Assembly (NCBI GenBank): GCA_021201095.1
Contig: JAJQFO010000334.1
Coordinates: forward strand, 1 to 38,196
Reading direction: 5' to 3'
From: Lachnospiraceae bacterium
GTDB lineage: Bacteria > Bacillota > Clostridia > Lachnospirales > Lachnospiraceae
Length of the DNA: 38,196 nucleotides
The translations under genes and the position numbers were made by a program. How positions within the stretch are numbered: position 1 is the stretch's first letter; the number at the start of each line of letters is the position of its first letter. Under the pieces are notes generated by a model. It was given only the letters and a program-made list of their open reading frames with translations. It made no database searches and was not told the origin of the DNA. Below, piece after piece: positions 25,006 to 34,119 of this stretch.

Positions 25006-26361
25006 CTAGTCGTCTCTGCGAAGCCGCGCAATGAAAAATCCATCCGAAGCATGCACACCCGGCAGCAGCTGAATGAAGCCCCCCGCCGTCGTGCGGCTTT
25101 TCAGCTCCTCACAAATATAAGGATCAATACTCTCCAGATGAAATGGAAAATTTTCCAGAAACCATTTGACATTAAGCTGGTTTTCATCCGCGCCGATGGT
25201 GCAGGTACTGTAAACCAATGTCCCGCCCGGGCGCACGTACTCCTGCACATTTGTCAGGATACGCCGCTGAATGCGGATGATGTCCGACTGCTGCTTTTCA
25301 GACATTTTGTATTTTATATCCTGTTTTTTGCGGATCACACCCAGTCCGGAGCATGGAACGTCCGCAAGGACTATGTCCGCCTTCTGGCGGGATTCCTCGT
25401 CCAGAACCGTCGCGTCCATCCGCATCGCTCGGATGTTGATCATCTCCGAGCGCTCGATCGCGTCCTGCATCAGGCGCACCTTGCGCTCTGAAATATCCCG
25501 CGCCTCCACGTATCCGCTGCCCATCAGCTTTTCCGCCATGTGCAGACTTTTCCCGCCCGGTGCTGCACAGACATCCAGACAGGAGTCGCCCCAGTTCGGA
25601 GCGGCAATCTCCGACACCAGCATGGAGCTGACATCCTGCACCAGAATCCAGCCCTTTCGAAATGCAGACACTGAGCCAATATAATTATAATTAGAAATTT
25701 CCAGAGCGTAATCAAGATACGGATGCCGCCGCACTGTAATTCCCTGTGAGGTAAGATCCTCGATCACTTCTTCTACAGAGGCTTTCGTGAGATTGCACCG
25801 CACAATGGTACCTCTGCTCACGTGTGAGTCTCTGCATATAATCTCCGTCGTCTCATAACCGAACTGTGCTACCCATTTATTCAGCATCCAGAGCGGATAC
25901 GAATACTTCACCGACAGATAATGCAGCGGCTCCTGCTGCGGATCCGGGTAGCGGACCTGAGAAAGCCGTCTGGCCGTGTTGCGCAGGACGCCGTTCACAA
26001 AGCCCTTCAGATTATAAAAGCCCTTTCTCTGCGCCAGCGAAACCGCCTCGTTGCAGACGGCGGAATCCGGTACGCTGTCCATGTATTTGAGCTGGTACAC
26101 AGACATCCGCAGAAGGTTGCGGATCAGGGGCTTCATATTATAGACCGGCACATTGGAAAACTGTTCAATAATGTAATCCAGCTGAATCATATGCTCCAGT
26201 GTGCCTTCTACTGTCCTGGAGATAAACGCCCGGTCGCGTTTTTCCAGATACTGATATTTTTCCAGCGTCTGGTGGAGCACCACATGGCTGTAGGCCTCCT
26301 CCTCCGTGATCTCCATCAGAACGCCCAGACATATTTCGCGTAAATTCACCGGTTTTGTCAT
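25006..26361 (-). CDS. rsmB: 16S rRNA (cytosine-967-C5)-methyltransferase
   Basis: RsmB (Sun) methylates C5 of C967 in 16S rRNA. The 451-residue protein has an N-terminal NusB-like helical domain (about 1-150) followed by the methyltransferase domain with the SAM motif DVCAAPGGKS, the catalytic motif DVPCSGLG and the nucleophile segment YSTCTI. Its ATG overlaps the stop of the metallopeptidase gene (ATGA). Position between fmt-side genes and rlmN matches Bacillus. Confidence 0.96.
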   Translation of the reverse strand: MTKPVNLREICLGVLMEITEEEAYSHVVLHQTLEKYQYLEKRDRAFISRTVEGTLEHMIQLDYIIEQFSNVPVYNMKPLIRNLLRMSVYQLKYMDSVPDSAVCNEAVSLAQRKGFYNLKGFVNGVLRNTARRLSQVRYPDPQQEPLHYLSVKYSYPLWMLNKWVAQFGYETTEIICRDSHVSRGTIVRCNLTKASVEEVIEDLTSQGITVRRHPYLDYALEISNYNYIGSVSAFRKGWILVQDVSSMLVSEIAAPNWGDSCLDVCAAPGGKSLHMAEKLMGSGYVEARDISERKVRLMQDAIERSEMINIRAMRMDATVLDEESRQKADIVLADVPCSGLGVIRKKQDIKYKMSEKQQSDIIRIQRRILTNVQEYVRPGGTLVYSTCTIGADENQLNVKWFLENFPFHLESIDPYICEELKSRTTAGGFIQLLPGVHASDGFFIARLRRDD

Positions 26362-27056
26362 CTGCGCCGTCTCCCCCCTGAAAGAATCACCAGCCGTAAA
26401 AGCTGCAGTGCGGAAGCCGCCAGGCTTGCCACATAGGTCATCGCCGCCGCGCCGAGCACCTTCCGACCGGCCGAAAGCTCCTGCTCGCCCAAAAGATGCG
26501 TATCCTCCAGCAGTCTCATCGCGCGCGAAGAAGCGTTAAACTCCACTGGGAGCGTGACCAGCTGAAACAGCACTGCCAGCGTAAACAATACAATTCCTGC
26601 CGTAATCAGCGGCTGAAAAGAGAAAATCCATCCGAAAAAGAAAATCGGCCATCCAAGTGAGGATCCGATATTCGCGGCCGGCACCAGAGAGCTCCGCAAA
26701 GAAAGCGGCGCGTATCCGACGCGATCCTGCACAGCATGCCCGCACTCATGGGCAGCCACACAGACCGCCGCCACAGAATTCGAAGCGTAGGTACTGTTTG
26801 AAAGCCGCAGGGTCTTTGTGCGCGGGTCATAGTGATCCGTCAGCTCGCCGGAGACCCGCTCTATCGTGACATCATAAATCCCGGCGCTCTGCAGCACCTT
26901 CTGCGCCGCCAGTGCACCGGTCAGATTGCGCATACTGCGTACCTGGTTATACTTGCGAAATGTATTTTTCACATGTGCCGATGCCGCCAGAGAAAGAATG
27001 AGCCCGACGATCACCAGCAGATAGGTCCAGTCAAACATGTAATAGCCATATAACAT
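26358..27056 (-). CDS. membrane zinc metallopeptidase (YugP family)
   Basis: The 232-residue product matches the neutral zinc metallopeptidase family typified by Bacillus YugP, whose physiological substrate is not established. It has an N-terminal membrane segment (about 10-28), HECGH (H103 to H107) as the zinc-binding HExxH, and two more hydrophobic stretches. The ATG at 27056 is preceded by GGAGGAGGGAAGG; a longer reading from a TTG at 27080 would place that ribosome site inside the gene. The gene is inserted between fmt and rsmB, which adjoin in Bacillus. It overlaps rsmB by 4 nt. Confidence 0.85.
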   Translation of the reverse strand: MLYGYYMFDWTYLLVIVGLILSLAASAHVKNTFRKYNQVRSMRNLTGALAAQKVLQSAGIYDVTIERVSGELTDHYDPRTKTLRLSNSTYASNSVAAVCVAAHECGHAVQDRVGYAPLSLRSSLVPAANIGSSLGWPIFFFGWIFSFQPLITAGIVLFTLAVLFQLVTLPVEFNASSRAMRLLEDTHLLGEQELSAGRKVLGAAAMTYVASLAASALQLLRLVILSGGRRRR

Positions 27057-27094
27057 TCCCTTCCCTCCTCCCCAACTCAAGAACTGCCGCTCTG

Positions 27095-27100
27095 ATCATA
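27095..27100 (-). promoter_or_regulatory. possible extended -10 promoter upstream of the metallopeptidase gene
   Basis: On the minus strand TGGTATGAT gives an extended -10 (TATGAT at 27095-27100), 39 nt before the chosen start codon. The -35 at 17 bp (ATCATT) is poor. A nearby inverted repeat CTGAT/ATCAG overlaps the -35 region. The gap after fmt is about 206 nt, so an internal promoter is plausible but unproven. Confidence 0.35.
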
Positions 27101-27262
27101 CCACGCATGTCTGATAAAATGATCAGCGAGACAAAAGAGCATGATGCTGCCTTTGGCATTCACTTTATCACAAATTTTTCTGCCCGTAAAGCGACCGCTC
27201 CCGCTTTGCATCTTAATCTTTTCCTAAAAAACACACTTTGCACACAATTCCAATGCTCTGTT

Positions 27263-28207
27263 TCAGAATTGCTCTCCTTCCTGCACGGGATACCCGCGCA
27301 GAAATGCATCAATGCTCATGCGCTTTTTCCCTTCCGGCTGCACCTCCAGAATGGACAGCACACCGTCACCGGTCTGAAGATAAAGAGCATTTTTTGTGAC
27401 GGTACATACCGTGCCGGGAGCATTGCCGGAGGCCGCGCAGGCATCCATAGCCGCAGCTTTCCAGATTTTCAGGTGTTTCCCACGAAAGATTGTCCAGGTA
27501 CCCGGCCACGGATCCAGTCCGCGGATCCGGCATTCGATTTCACGCGCGCTTCTGATAAAATCAATCTGCCCGTCTTTTTTCGTCAGCATAGACGCATATG
27601 CGGTCGGACTTATCACAGGCTGCCTCTCAAACTGCGCCGTCCCCTCATCCAGCTGCTCCAGCGTGCGGATAAGCAGGTGCGCCCCCACCTGACTCAGCTT
27701 GTCAAACAGGCTGCCCCCCGTCTCGTCCGGAGCGATCGGCACGATTTCCTTTAAAATCATATCTCCCGTATCCAGTCCTTCATCCATGCGCATCGTCGTC
27801 ACGCCGGATTCCTTCTCCCCGTTGATCACAGCCCACTGGATCGGAGCAGCGCCGCGGTATTTAGGCAATAAGGAAGCATGGACATTGATACAGCCGTAAG
27901 GCGGCAGATCCAGGATCGCCTTCGGAATGATCTGGCCGAAGGCCACTACTACAATCACATCCGGCTGCAGGGAACGCAGCACATCCAGCCACTTTGCTTC
28001 CCGTATTTTCACCGGCTGATATACCGGAATGTCCGCAGACACCGCAACAGACTTCACCGGAGGCATCTGCAGCGCTCCGGAGCGTCCCTTCGGCTTATCC
28101 GGCTGTGTGAAAACCGCCTGTACCTGGTATTTATCTGAGTCGATCAGAGCCTTCAGCGTCCCCACCGCAAAATCCGGCGTCCCCATAAAGACTACATTTT
28201 TTATCAT
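27263..28207 (-). CDS. fmt: methionyl-tRNA formyltransferase
   Basis: Fmt formylates initiator Met-tRNA with 10-formyl-THF. The 314-residue product has FMGTPDFAVGTL at the N-terminus and the signature NVHASLLPKYRGAAPIQWA with catalytic Asn and His, then GLDTGDM, followed by the C-terminal OB-type domain. An ATG start with GGAG about 10 nt upstream. It follows def, its functional partner in the N-formylmethionine cycle, after a 151-nt gap in which I see no clear signal. Confidence 0.97.
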   Translation of the reverse strand: MIKNVVFMGTPDFAVGTLKALIDSDKYQVQAVFTQPDKPKGRSGALQMPPVKSVAVSADIPVYQPVKIREAKWLDVLRSLQPDVIVVVAFGQIIPKAILDLPPYGCINVHASLLPKYRGAAPIQWAVINGEKESGVTTMRMDEGLDTGDMILKEIVPIAPDETGGSLFDKLSQVGAHLLIRTLEQLDEGTAQFERQPVISPTAYASMLTKKDGQIDFIRSAREIECRIRGLDPWPGTWTIFRGKHLKIWKAAAMDACAASGNAPGTVCTVTKNALYLQTGDGVLSILEVQPEGKKRMSIDAFLRGYPVQEGEQF

Positions 28208-28358
28208 ATTCTTATCACTCCATTTTTATTCCAGCAAAGCAGCGCCCAGACAACCGAAGTCACAAGAAGTCTGTCAGCATGCCAACCGCTTATGACATCG
28301 CCTGTATGGTATGGACATTTCAGGCTCTGAATCAAAATCTCTGCTGTTTTTACCGAAC

Positions 28359-28856
28359 TTACTCCTCTGCTGTTTCTTCCTCTGGCTCATCTGTCACTTC
28401 AAAAAGATCACCCTCGACCTTTTCAACATACATAATCCCCTTCAGATGGTCGCACTCATGGCAGATTGCCCGCGCGAGAAGCTCCGTCCCCTCGACGATC
28501 CGCTCATGCATGTTTTCATCAAGTGCCTTTACCTTTACATAATTCGGCCGGGTCACCATGCCCGCCTGGCCGGGCAGACTTAAGCAACCCTCCTGGCCGG
28601 TCTGTTCGCCGTCTGTTTCCAGGATTTCCGGGTTGATCAGCACAAGAGCTTCTCCTCCCTCTTCGCCAATATCAATCACTACAATCTGCTTGAGGATCCC
28701 CACCTGGGGCGCAGCCAGACCGACGCCGTTCGCGTCATACATCGTATCCAGCATATCCCGGATCAGCAATTTTATGCGCGGCGTCATCATCTGCACCGGG
28801 CGGCATGGTTTTGTCAATATTTCATCTCCGTAAATCCTGATATTTCTCAGTGCCAT
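28359..28856 (-). CDS. def: peptide deformylase
   Basis: Def removes the formyl group from nascent peptides. The 165-residue metalloenzyme has the three family motifs: [10 protein letters not shown] (44-53), EGCLSLPG with metal ligand C91, and HECDH (133-137) with two His ligands. A short acidic tail closes the protein. AGGA precedes the ATG. The 179-nt gap upstream contains an AACGAC/GTCGTT hairpin and a TATAAT-like sequence without a matching -35. Confidence 0.97.
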   Translation of the reverse strand: MALRNIRIYGDEILTKPCRPVQMMTPRIKLLIRDMLDTMYDANGVGLAAPQVGILKQIVVIDIGEEGGEALVLINPEILETDGEQTGQEGCLSLPGQAGMVTRPNYVKVKALDENMHERIVEGTELLARAICHECDHLKGIMYVEKVEGDLFEVTDEPEEETAEE

Positions 28857-29035
28857 TTTTGTATCCTGCCTTTCAAATAATTATAATGAACGACGAAAGT
28901 CGTTTTTGCCTTGCGCAAAATGTAAGAACACGGGAACAGCCTTCTCATGCATCGGTGTGAATCCCAATGATTCGGACAGCTGTAGAAATAGGCTATCCAA
29001 AGGCTGAAACAACGAACCCATCGGATTATACAGGC

Positions 29036-31303
29036 TCACCGCTCAAAATTGATAAGGATATCGCTGAATCCGCTGTTCATCCCAATATATTGCTCCATAT
29101 AGTTTTTGACCGCCGTCAGAACACCTGCGTCCTTATGACGGATGTAGATCGCCATGCGGTAGATGTCTTTGATTTTGGAGACCGGCTCCCGGGAAGGTCC
29201 CATCACTGCCGCCTGGTATTTCGAAGCCACATGGCTGGCGAAGCGCGCCAGATAGGCGGCAGCCTGCTTCAATTGCTCCTCGTCCGCCGCGGCACAGTGA
29301 ACAGTCATCATAGAGCCTGTCGGCGGATATCCGGAAAGCGTGCGGTAATCAATCTCCTGCTCATAAAACGGCTCATAGGACTGCGAAGCGGAGCAGGTAA
29401 TCGCATAGTGATCGGGCTGGTAGGTCTGAATCACAACCTCCCCCGGAATCTCCCCCCTGCCTGCACGGCCGGCTGCCTGCACCAGCAGCTGGTAGGTCCG
29501 CTCCGCCGCACGGAAATCACTGACATTCAGCGACATATCCGCCGCGAGAGCTCCGACCAGAGCAACTCCCGGAAAATCATGTCCCTTCACAATCATCTGT
29601 GTGCCGACCAGAATGTCCGCCTCATGGTGCCCAAAAGCCCGCAAAATTTCGGCATGTCCGTCCTTTCCCCTGGTCGTATCCGCGTCCATACGCAGAATCC
29701 GTGCTTTGGGAAACAGCTCAGCCACCACTGCCTCGATCTGCTGCGTGCCTGCTTTAAAGCCGCCGATAAAGGGGGAGCCGCACTTGGGGCACTTATGCAG
29801 AGCAGGTCTCTCATAGCCGCAATAATGGCAGACGAGCCGCCCACCCTCGTGCAGGGAAAGGGAAACATCGCAATGAGGGCACTTCATCACGTGACCGCAG
29901 GAACGGCAGAGAACAAATCCCGCATACCCTCTCCGGTTCAGAAACAGCATACTCTGTTCTCCCCGCGCCAGGGTATCACGCAGCTTTTCTGTCAGTGCAC
30001 GGCTCATAATTGAGCTGTTGCCGTCCCGCAGCTCGTTCCGCATATCCACTACCGTTACTTTGGCGAGACTGCCTCCGGTCGGGCGGTTCTGCATCGACAG
30101 CAGCGTACTCATCCCCTGCTCGGCCGCATAATAGGATTCCAGCGACGGGGTCGCCGAACCCAGCACCAAAACGGCTTTCTCCAGCTCCGCCCTCTTTCGC
30201 GCCGTCTCCCGCGCGTCGTAGCGGGGCGTCGACTCGCTTTTGTAGGAAGGCTCATGCTCCTCGTCAATAATGATCAGCCCCAGATGCTCAAACGGCGTAA
30301 AAAGCGCGGACCGGGGGCCGATCATCACGTCGATATCTCCCATCTTTGCCCGCTCAAACTGGTCATACCGCTCCGCCTGCGTCAGGCGCGAATGAAGGAT
30401 CGAAATCCGATCCCCAAACGCATGATAAAACCGTACGACATTCTGATAAGTCAGCGAAATCTCAGGAATCAGCAGAATCGCCTGTTTTCCCCGGCGCAGT
30501 GCCCGGGCAATCAGCTCCATGTAAACGGCGGTCTTTCCGCTGCCCGTCACCCCATGGAGGAGAAATTCTGAAAACCCTTGCCCCATGCTATGACTGACTG
30601 CGTCCACGGCAGCCTGCTGCTCCTCGCTGAGAGCAAAGCCGGTGACCGGAGTTTCCACTGCTTCTGCCGCAATTATCTCAGGGCGGCTTTCCGCCTCAGA
30701 TCGCAGCTTTTGCAGAATCGCCGGCGTCCGGTAGACTTGCTCCGTCTCACAGCGGATGAGTCCCTTCTCCTCCAGAGACTGCAGGACCGGCTTCGTAATC
30801 CGAAGTGTCCCGGTCACCACCTCCTGCGGCAGGACCGGTTCCTCCAGAAGCGCCTCCAGAAGCCGCGCTCTCGCTGTCTGATGCTTCTTTCGAAACATCT
30901 CGAGCGCCTCCCCGGCAGTCTGAAGATCTGCGGCAAGCACCACCCGTTTTTTCTTTTTTTCCGGAACCGTATTTCGAAACGGAAGAACCGTGCGCAAAGC
31001 CTGAATTGTCGTCGAGCCATAATAATCCCGCATCCAGAGTGCCAGCGAAATCAGCTTTGATTCCGTGCCCCGGCTCTCATTTACCCGCCTTGCGATTGTT
31101 TTCAGCTTTTCCGGAGGACAGGACAATTCCCGCGACACGCGCAGCACATAGCCTTTTACGAGCCGGTTGCTATTTCCAAAGGGAAGCTCCACCACATCTC
31201 CCGGCTCAAGCATGCCGGCCAGCTCCGGGGGGATCCGGTACTGAAAGGTCTGATCCAGCTTGCTGTGTGAAATGTCAATAATGATATCCGCATACAAATC
31301 CAT
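29036..31303 (-). CDS. priA: primosomal protein N', replication restart helicase
   Basis: PriA is a 3'-5' DEAH-type helicase that reloads the replisome at stalled forks. The 755-residue product has an N-terminal DNA-binding domain, the Walker A GVTGSGKT (251-258), DEEH (347-350), GSATPS, a zinc-binding Cys cluster (466-508, four CxxC pairs) and a C-terminal helicase lobe with QAAGRAGRG. The ATG follows GGAGG at 4 nt. It leads the def-fmt-rsmB block, as in Bacillus, and follows murE after a 234-nt gap with a candidate terminator. Confidence 0.97.
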   Translation of the reverse strand: MDLYADIIIDISHSKLDQTFQYRIPPELAGMLEPGDVVELPFGNSNRLVKGYVLRVSRELSCPPEKLKTIARRVNESRGTESKLISLALWMRDYYGSTTIQALRTVLPFRNTVPEKKKKRVVLAADLQTAGEALEMFRKKHQTARARLLEALLEEPVLPQEVVTGTLRITKPVLQSLEEKGLIRCETEQVYRTPAILQKLRSEAESRPEIIAAEAVETPVTGFALSEEQQAAVDAVSHSMGQGFSEFLLHGVTGSGKTAVYMELIARALRRGKQAILLIPEISLTYQNVVRFYHAFGDRISILHSRLTQAERYDQFERAKMGDIDVMIGPRSALFTPFEHLGLIIIDEEHEPSYKSESTPRYDARETARKRAELEKAVLVLGSATPSLESYYAAEQGMSTLLSMQNRPTGGSLAKVTVVDMRNELRDGNSSIMSRALTEKLRDTLARGEQSMLFLNRRGYAGFVLCRSCGHVMKCPHCDVSLSLHEGGRLVCHYCGYERPALHKCPKCGSPFIGGFKAGTQQIEAVVAELFPKARILRMDADTTRGKDGHAEILRAFGHHEADILVGTQMIVKGHDFPGVALVGALAADMSLNVSDFRAAERTYQLLVQAAGRAGRGEIPGEVVIQTYQPDHYAITCSASQSYEPFYEQEIDYRTLSGYPPTGSMMTVHCAAADEEQLKQAAAYLARFASHVASKYQAAVMGPSREPVSKIKDIYRMAIYIRHKDAGVLTAVKNYMEQYIGMNSGFSDILINFER

Positions 31304-31433
31304 CTTTCCTCCCCCGTTTATGCCGCAAATCCCCCGTCAGACTGTCATCCAGCTTCTGCAGAACTGTTCTGTCATTGCTGTCATTGCTATCCTTGCTCTA
31401 TCCTTGCCCGACCCACAATCTGTCTAAAGCGTC

Positions 31434-31474
31434 AAAAAAGCGCTCCTTTGGGGCCGCCGCTTTTCGCAAAGCGG
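31434..31474 (-). terminator. candidate terminator or attenuator between murE and priA
   Basis: On the minus strand CCGCTTT/AAAGCGG (31474-31457) forms first. Its 3' arm overlaps AAAAGCG, which can instead pair with CGCTTTT (31464-31436), followed by further T. The second hairpin resembles a terminator, and the two are mutually exclusive. Simple termination of murE is the conservative reading. Confidence 0.45.
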
Positions 31475-31537
31475 TTTTAAGCAGTCAAAAGACGCAGTAC
31501 CGCTGCCTCTGCCAACATCTTCCTCTTTCTGTTATCC

Positions 31538-33139
31538 TCAGCCGGCGTCTTCCTCCAGAATTTCCCGGATCAGCACTCTCTCATCCATCGGATACTGGAC
31601 GCCCCGGATCTCCTGATAATCCTCGTGTCCCTTTCCGGCCAAAACAATAATATCACCCGGCTCGCCATGGTGAATCGCCCAGGCGATGGCTTCCTTGCGG
31701 TCTGTGATTTTAATATATTTGCCATCCGTCTTTTCCATGCCGGTCACAATGTCCTCGATTATCGCTTCCGGCTCCTCAAATCTCGGATTGTCCGAGGTGA
31801 TAATGGTCAGATCTGCAAGCTTTCCAGAGACCTCTCCCATCTCATAGCGGCGCAGCTTCGAGCGGTTGCCGCCGCACCCGAAAACACTGATCAGGCGGTG
31901 CGGATGATACTCCCGCAGCGTTTCCAGCAGACTCTGCAGCGCCATCGCGTTGTGCGCATAGTCAATCATCAGCGTAAAATCATCGGATACCTTCACCATC
32001 TCCACGCGGCCTTTTACCTTCGCAGTCTTTAACGCCTGGCGGATATCGTCGATACCAACCTGAAAATGACGGCAGATCGCAATCGCTGTCAGAGAATTAT
32101 ATACACTGAATTTGCCCGGGATGTCAATCTCCACATCAAAGCGGGTCTCGCCGTCCACAGAGCTCCTGCTTTCCTGCGCAGCTGCCATTCCTGCTGGCGT
32201 TCCTGCCTCTCCTTCGTCTTCAGCGCCGCACAGCGCACCTGCCCGGCAGCCTTTCTCGATTCCGGCCTCAGTAAAGGACTGCGTCTTCCATGATACGGTA
32301 TAAGAAATCCCCAGATAACCCGGCCGCGAAACCAGCTGCATATTCTCCGCGCGGATGCCGGCATTTTTCGACAGGCCAAAGGTCTCCACCTCACAGGTGT
32401 GCCCCTTTAAAATGGCCTCCAGATGCGCGTCGTCCGCGTTCAGAATTCCATACCGGCACTGCCGGAACAGGCGGCTTTTGCACTCCAGATAATCCTCAAA
32501 GCTCGCATGCTCCGCCGGTCCGATGTGATCCGGCTCAATATTCGTAAAAATACCGATCTCAAAGGGAATCCCCGCCGTGCGCTCCAGCATCAGCCCCTGA
32601 GAAGAAACCTCCATCACCACCACCTGACAGCCCGCGTCCGCCATGCGGCGGAAATATTCCTGAATCGTATAGGACTCCGGGGTCGTATTATGCGCCGGAA
32701 TTCTCTCCTCCCCGATAATCGCCTCAATCGTGCCGATCAGTCCGACCTTGTAGCCCGCCGACTCCAGAATCGACTTCACCATATAGGTCGTCGTCGTCTT
32801 GCCCTTTGTCCCGGTCACGCCGATAATCCGCATTTCATTCGCCGGATACCCAAAATAGGCCGCCGACATCAGTGCCATCGCCAGGCGCGTATCCGCCACC
32901 CGGATCACCGTCACATCCTGCGGCACCTCTATCTCATCCTGAACGACAAGCACCGCAGCGCCCTTCGCCGCCACGTCCGCCGCATATTTATGTCCGTCCG
33001 CCACGGCACCCTTTATGCAGAAAAACAGAGAACCCTCTTCCACCTTCCGCGAATCATTGACCAGGTTCTTCACCTCGGTGTCCGGCGAGCCCTGCACACA
33101 CGTATACTCCATCTTCTCTAAAAGCTGCGTTAACTTCAT
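31538..33139 (-). CDS. murE: UDP-MurNAc-tripeptide synthetase (meso-DAP-adding type)
   Basis: MurE adds the third stem-peptide residue to UDP-MurNAc-L-Ala-D-Glu. The 533-residue product has the ATP loop GTKGKTTTT (110-118), HNTTPES, the carbamylated-lysine segment ECKSRLF (K221), DYAHN and D450-NPR, the signature for meso-diaminopimelate (lysine-type enzymes differ there). An insertion of about 45 residues (286-332), rich in Ala, Gly and Glu, interrupts the central domain. The ATG has GGAGG 7 nt upstream. It lies outside the dcw cluster, next to priA. Confidence 0.95.
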   Translation of the reverse strand: MKLTQLLEKMEYTCVQGSPDTEVKNLVNDSRKVEEGSLFFCIKGAVADGHKYAADVAAKGAAVLVVQDEIEVPQDVTVIRVADTRLAMALMSAAYFGYPANEMRIIGVTGTKGKTTTTYMVKSILESAGYKVGLIGTIEAIIGEERIPAHNTTPESYTIQEYFRRMADAGCQVVVMEVSSQGLMLERTAGIPFEIGIFTNIEPDHIGPAEHASFEDYLECKSRLFRQCRYGILNADDAHLEAILKGHTCEVETFGLSKNAGIRAENMQLVSRPGYLGISYTVSWKTQSFTEAGIEKGCRAGALCGAEDEGEAGTPAGMAAAQESRSSVDGETRFDVEIDIPGKFSVYNSLTAIAICRHFQVGIDDIRQALKTAKVKGRVEMVKVSDDFTLMIDYAHNAMALQSLLETLREYHPHRLISVFGCGGNRSKLRRYEMGEVSGKLADLTIITSDNPRFEEPEAIIEDIVTGMEKTDGKYIKITDRKEAIAWAIHHGEPGDIIVLAGKGHEDYQEIRGVQYPMDERVLIREILEEDAG

Positions 33140-33281
33140 CTTGGGTCCTCCATGATCTTTTTATCATTTTATGAATGGAACGGCATAAATGTCTGATCCA
33201 TCAGGCTGCTCTGTCTTTTGCAGGATAAAGCAATGAATGTTGTTTTCCAGACAACGTTCCATGCGCCATTATGAATTCTTG

Positions 33282-33578
33282 TTATCGTATAAATGCATCG
33301 TACCATTTCATAATAGACTGGTCATCATTCTGATATAAATTGTCCCCCAGAATATAGTCCAGAATCTCCTCCTGCGCATAGGAAAGCTCATTCCTGCGGT
33401 TCACATTCTTTGGGTCCAGTTTCGCATAGCACAACATCTCTATCGCATGAATACAAAATTCTGATGCTCCCAGCTTATCGTTTTTATTTTTTTTTCGGAT
33501 TGCTCTCGCCACTTCGCTTCCCGCGTTGGCGATCTGTTCTCCGACCGGCATATCCCACCATGTTTTCAAATCAGCCAT
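33282..33578 (-). CDS. small conserved hypothetical protein paired with DUF5674
   Basis: I do not recognise a named function. The 98-residue product is soluble and helical, with WWDMPVGEQIANAGSEVARAI near the N-terminus, a Lys-rich KKNKNDK segment and a C-terminal stretch ILGDNLYQNDDQSIMKWYDAF. I recall similar small proteins beside DUF5674 genes, but cannot check this. The start ATG overlaps the DUF5674 gene by 13 nt, with GAGGTGG inside that gene as ribosome site, so the two are co-translated. It ends 142 nt before murE. Confidence 0.75.
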   Translation of the reverse strand: MADLKTWWDMPVGEQIANAGSEVARAIRKKNKNDKLGASEFCIHAIEMLCYAKLDPKNVNRRNELSYAQEEILDYILGDNLYQNDDQSIMKWYDAFIR

Positions 33579-33907
33579 TTTTTTACCACCTCTTCGATTT
33601 TTTTCCTGGCCTTTGGATCTGCTACAGTCCTCCCGACTCTCGGAAACCCTGCTTCTCTGTTCCTCGGTGCGTTTATCAGCGAGTCGTACTCTATTTCTCC
33701 ATCTTCATAAATATTAATTCCATAGAGGTTCATCTGACTGGAGCCATTATCCAGCAAAAAAGTCTCAAGATCCGCGTGCAGCTCCGCATTAACAGCAAGC
33801 AATTCTTTCTCTATATCAACCACAGCTTTTACCATGTCGTCAAAAAAAGTTTCCCTTTCAATATGCATCAGTTCATTTGCTGTGACCTTTTTATCCAGGA
33901 TCAACAT
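33566..33907 (-). CDS. DUF5674 family protein
   Basis: The 113-residue product resembles DUF5674: it has MVKAVVDIEKELLAVNAELHAD, LENG-like LLDNGSSQMNLYGINIY and a final KIEEVVKKWLI helix. Function is unknown; the mixed alpha/beta pattern with conserved His, Asp and Asn could suit an enzyme or a binding protein, but I infer no activity. ATG 33907 has GGGGAGG 8 nt upstream; an in-frame TTG at 33928 would put that site inside the gene. It has its own promoter and is the first gene of a two-gene unit. Confidence 0.75.
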   Translation of the reverse strand: MLILDKKVTANELMHIERETFFDDMVKAVVDIEKELLAVNAELHADLETFLLDNGSSQMNLYGINIYEDGEIEYDSLINAPRNREAGFPRVGRTVADPKARKKIEEVVKKWLI

Positions 33908-33978
33908 ACGAAAAGCCTCCCCACTCAATATTGCTCAGTCCGGGGCATCGTTTTTATCTCCCCGATACAGCCAGACAC

Positions 33979-34007
33979 ATTCTACCACGTTTCCCGGATA
34001 TGGACAA
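33979..34007 (-). promoter_or_regulatory. promoter of the DUF5674 cassette
   Basis: On the minus strand TTGTCC (34002-34007), a 17-bp spacer and TAGAAT (33979-33984) with an upstream TGG form a good sigma-A promoter with an extended -10. The predicted leader is about 65 nt. Confidence 0.7.
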
Positions 34008-34036
34008 GAAGTAAAATCTCTCTGCGCAGCACACGC

Positions 34037-34069
34037 AAAACACCCGGCACGCACAAGGCACAGCCGGGC
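34037..34069 (-). terminator. terminator of the phosphotransferase gene
   Basis: On the minus strand CCCGGC pairs with GCCGGG (6 bp, 14-nt loop) and is followed by TGTTTTG. It lies about 50 nt after the phosphotransferase stop and upstream of the DUF5674 promoter. Confidence 0.55.
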
Positions 34070-34119
34070 ATTTCAAACAAGTATCGTAACCAATTATTTC
34101 CTATAATCCTATTGCATCC

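Noticed and set aside
28893-28914. AACGAC-GAAA-GTCGTT hairpin followed by T in the priA-def gap
   Set aside because: The T run is on the plus strand, where no gene needs a terminator. On the minus strand it is not followed by T, and the nearby TATAAT has no usable -35.
33282-33907. Toxin-antitoxin system
   Set aside because: The gene pair and overlap are suggestive, but neither protein shows a known toxin or antitoxin motif. I report it only as a paired cassette of unknown function.
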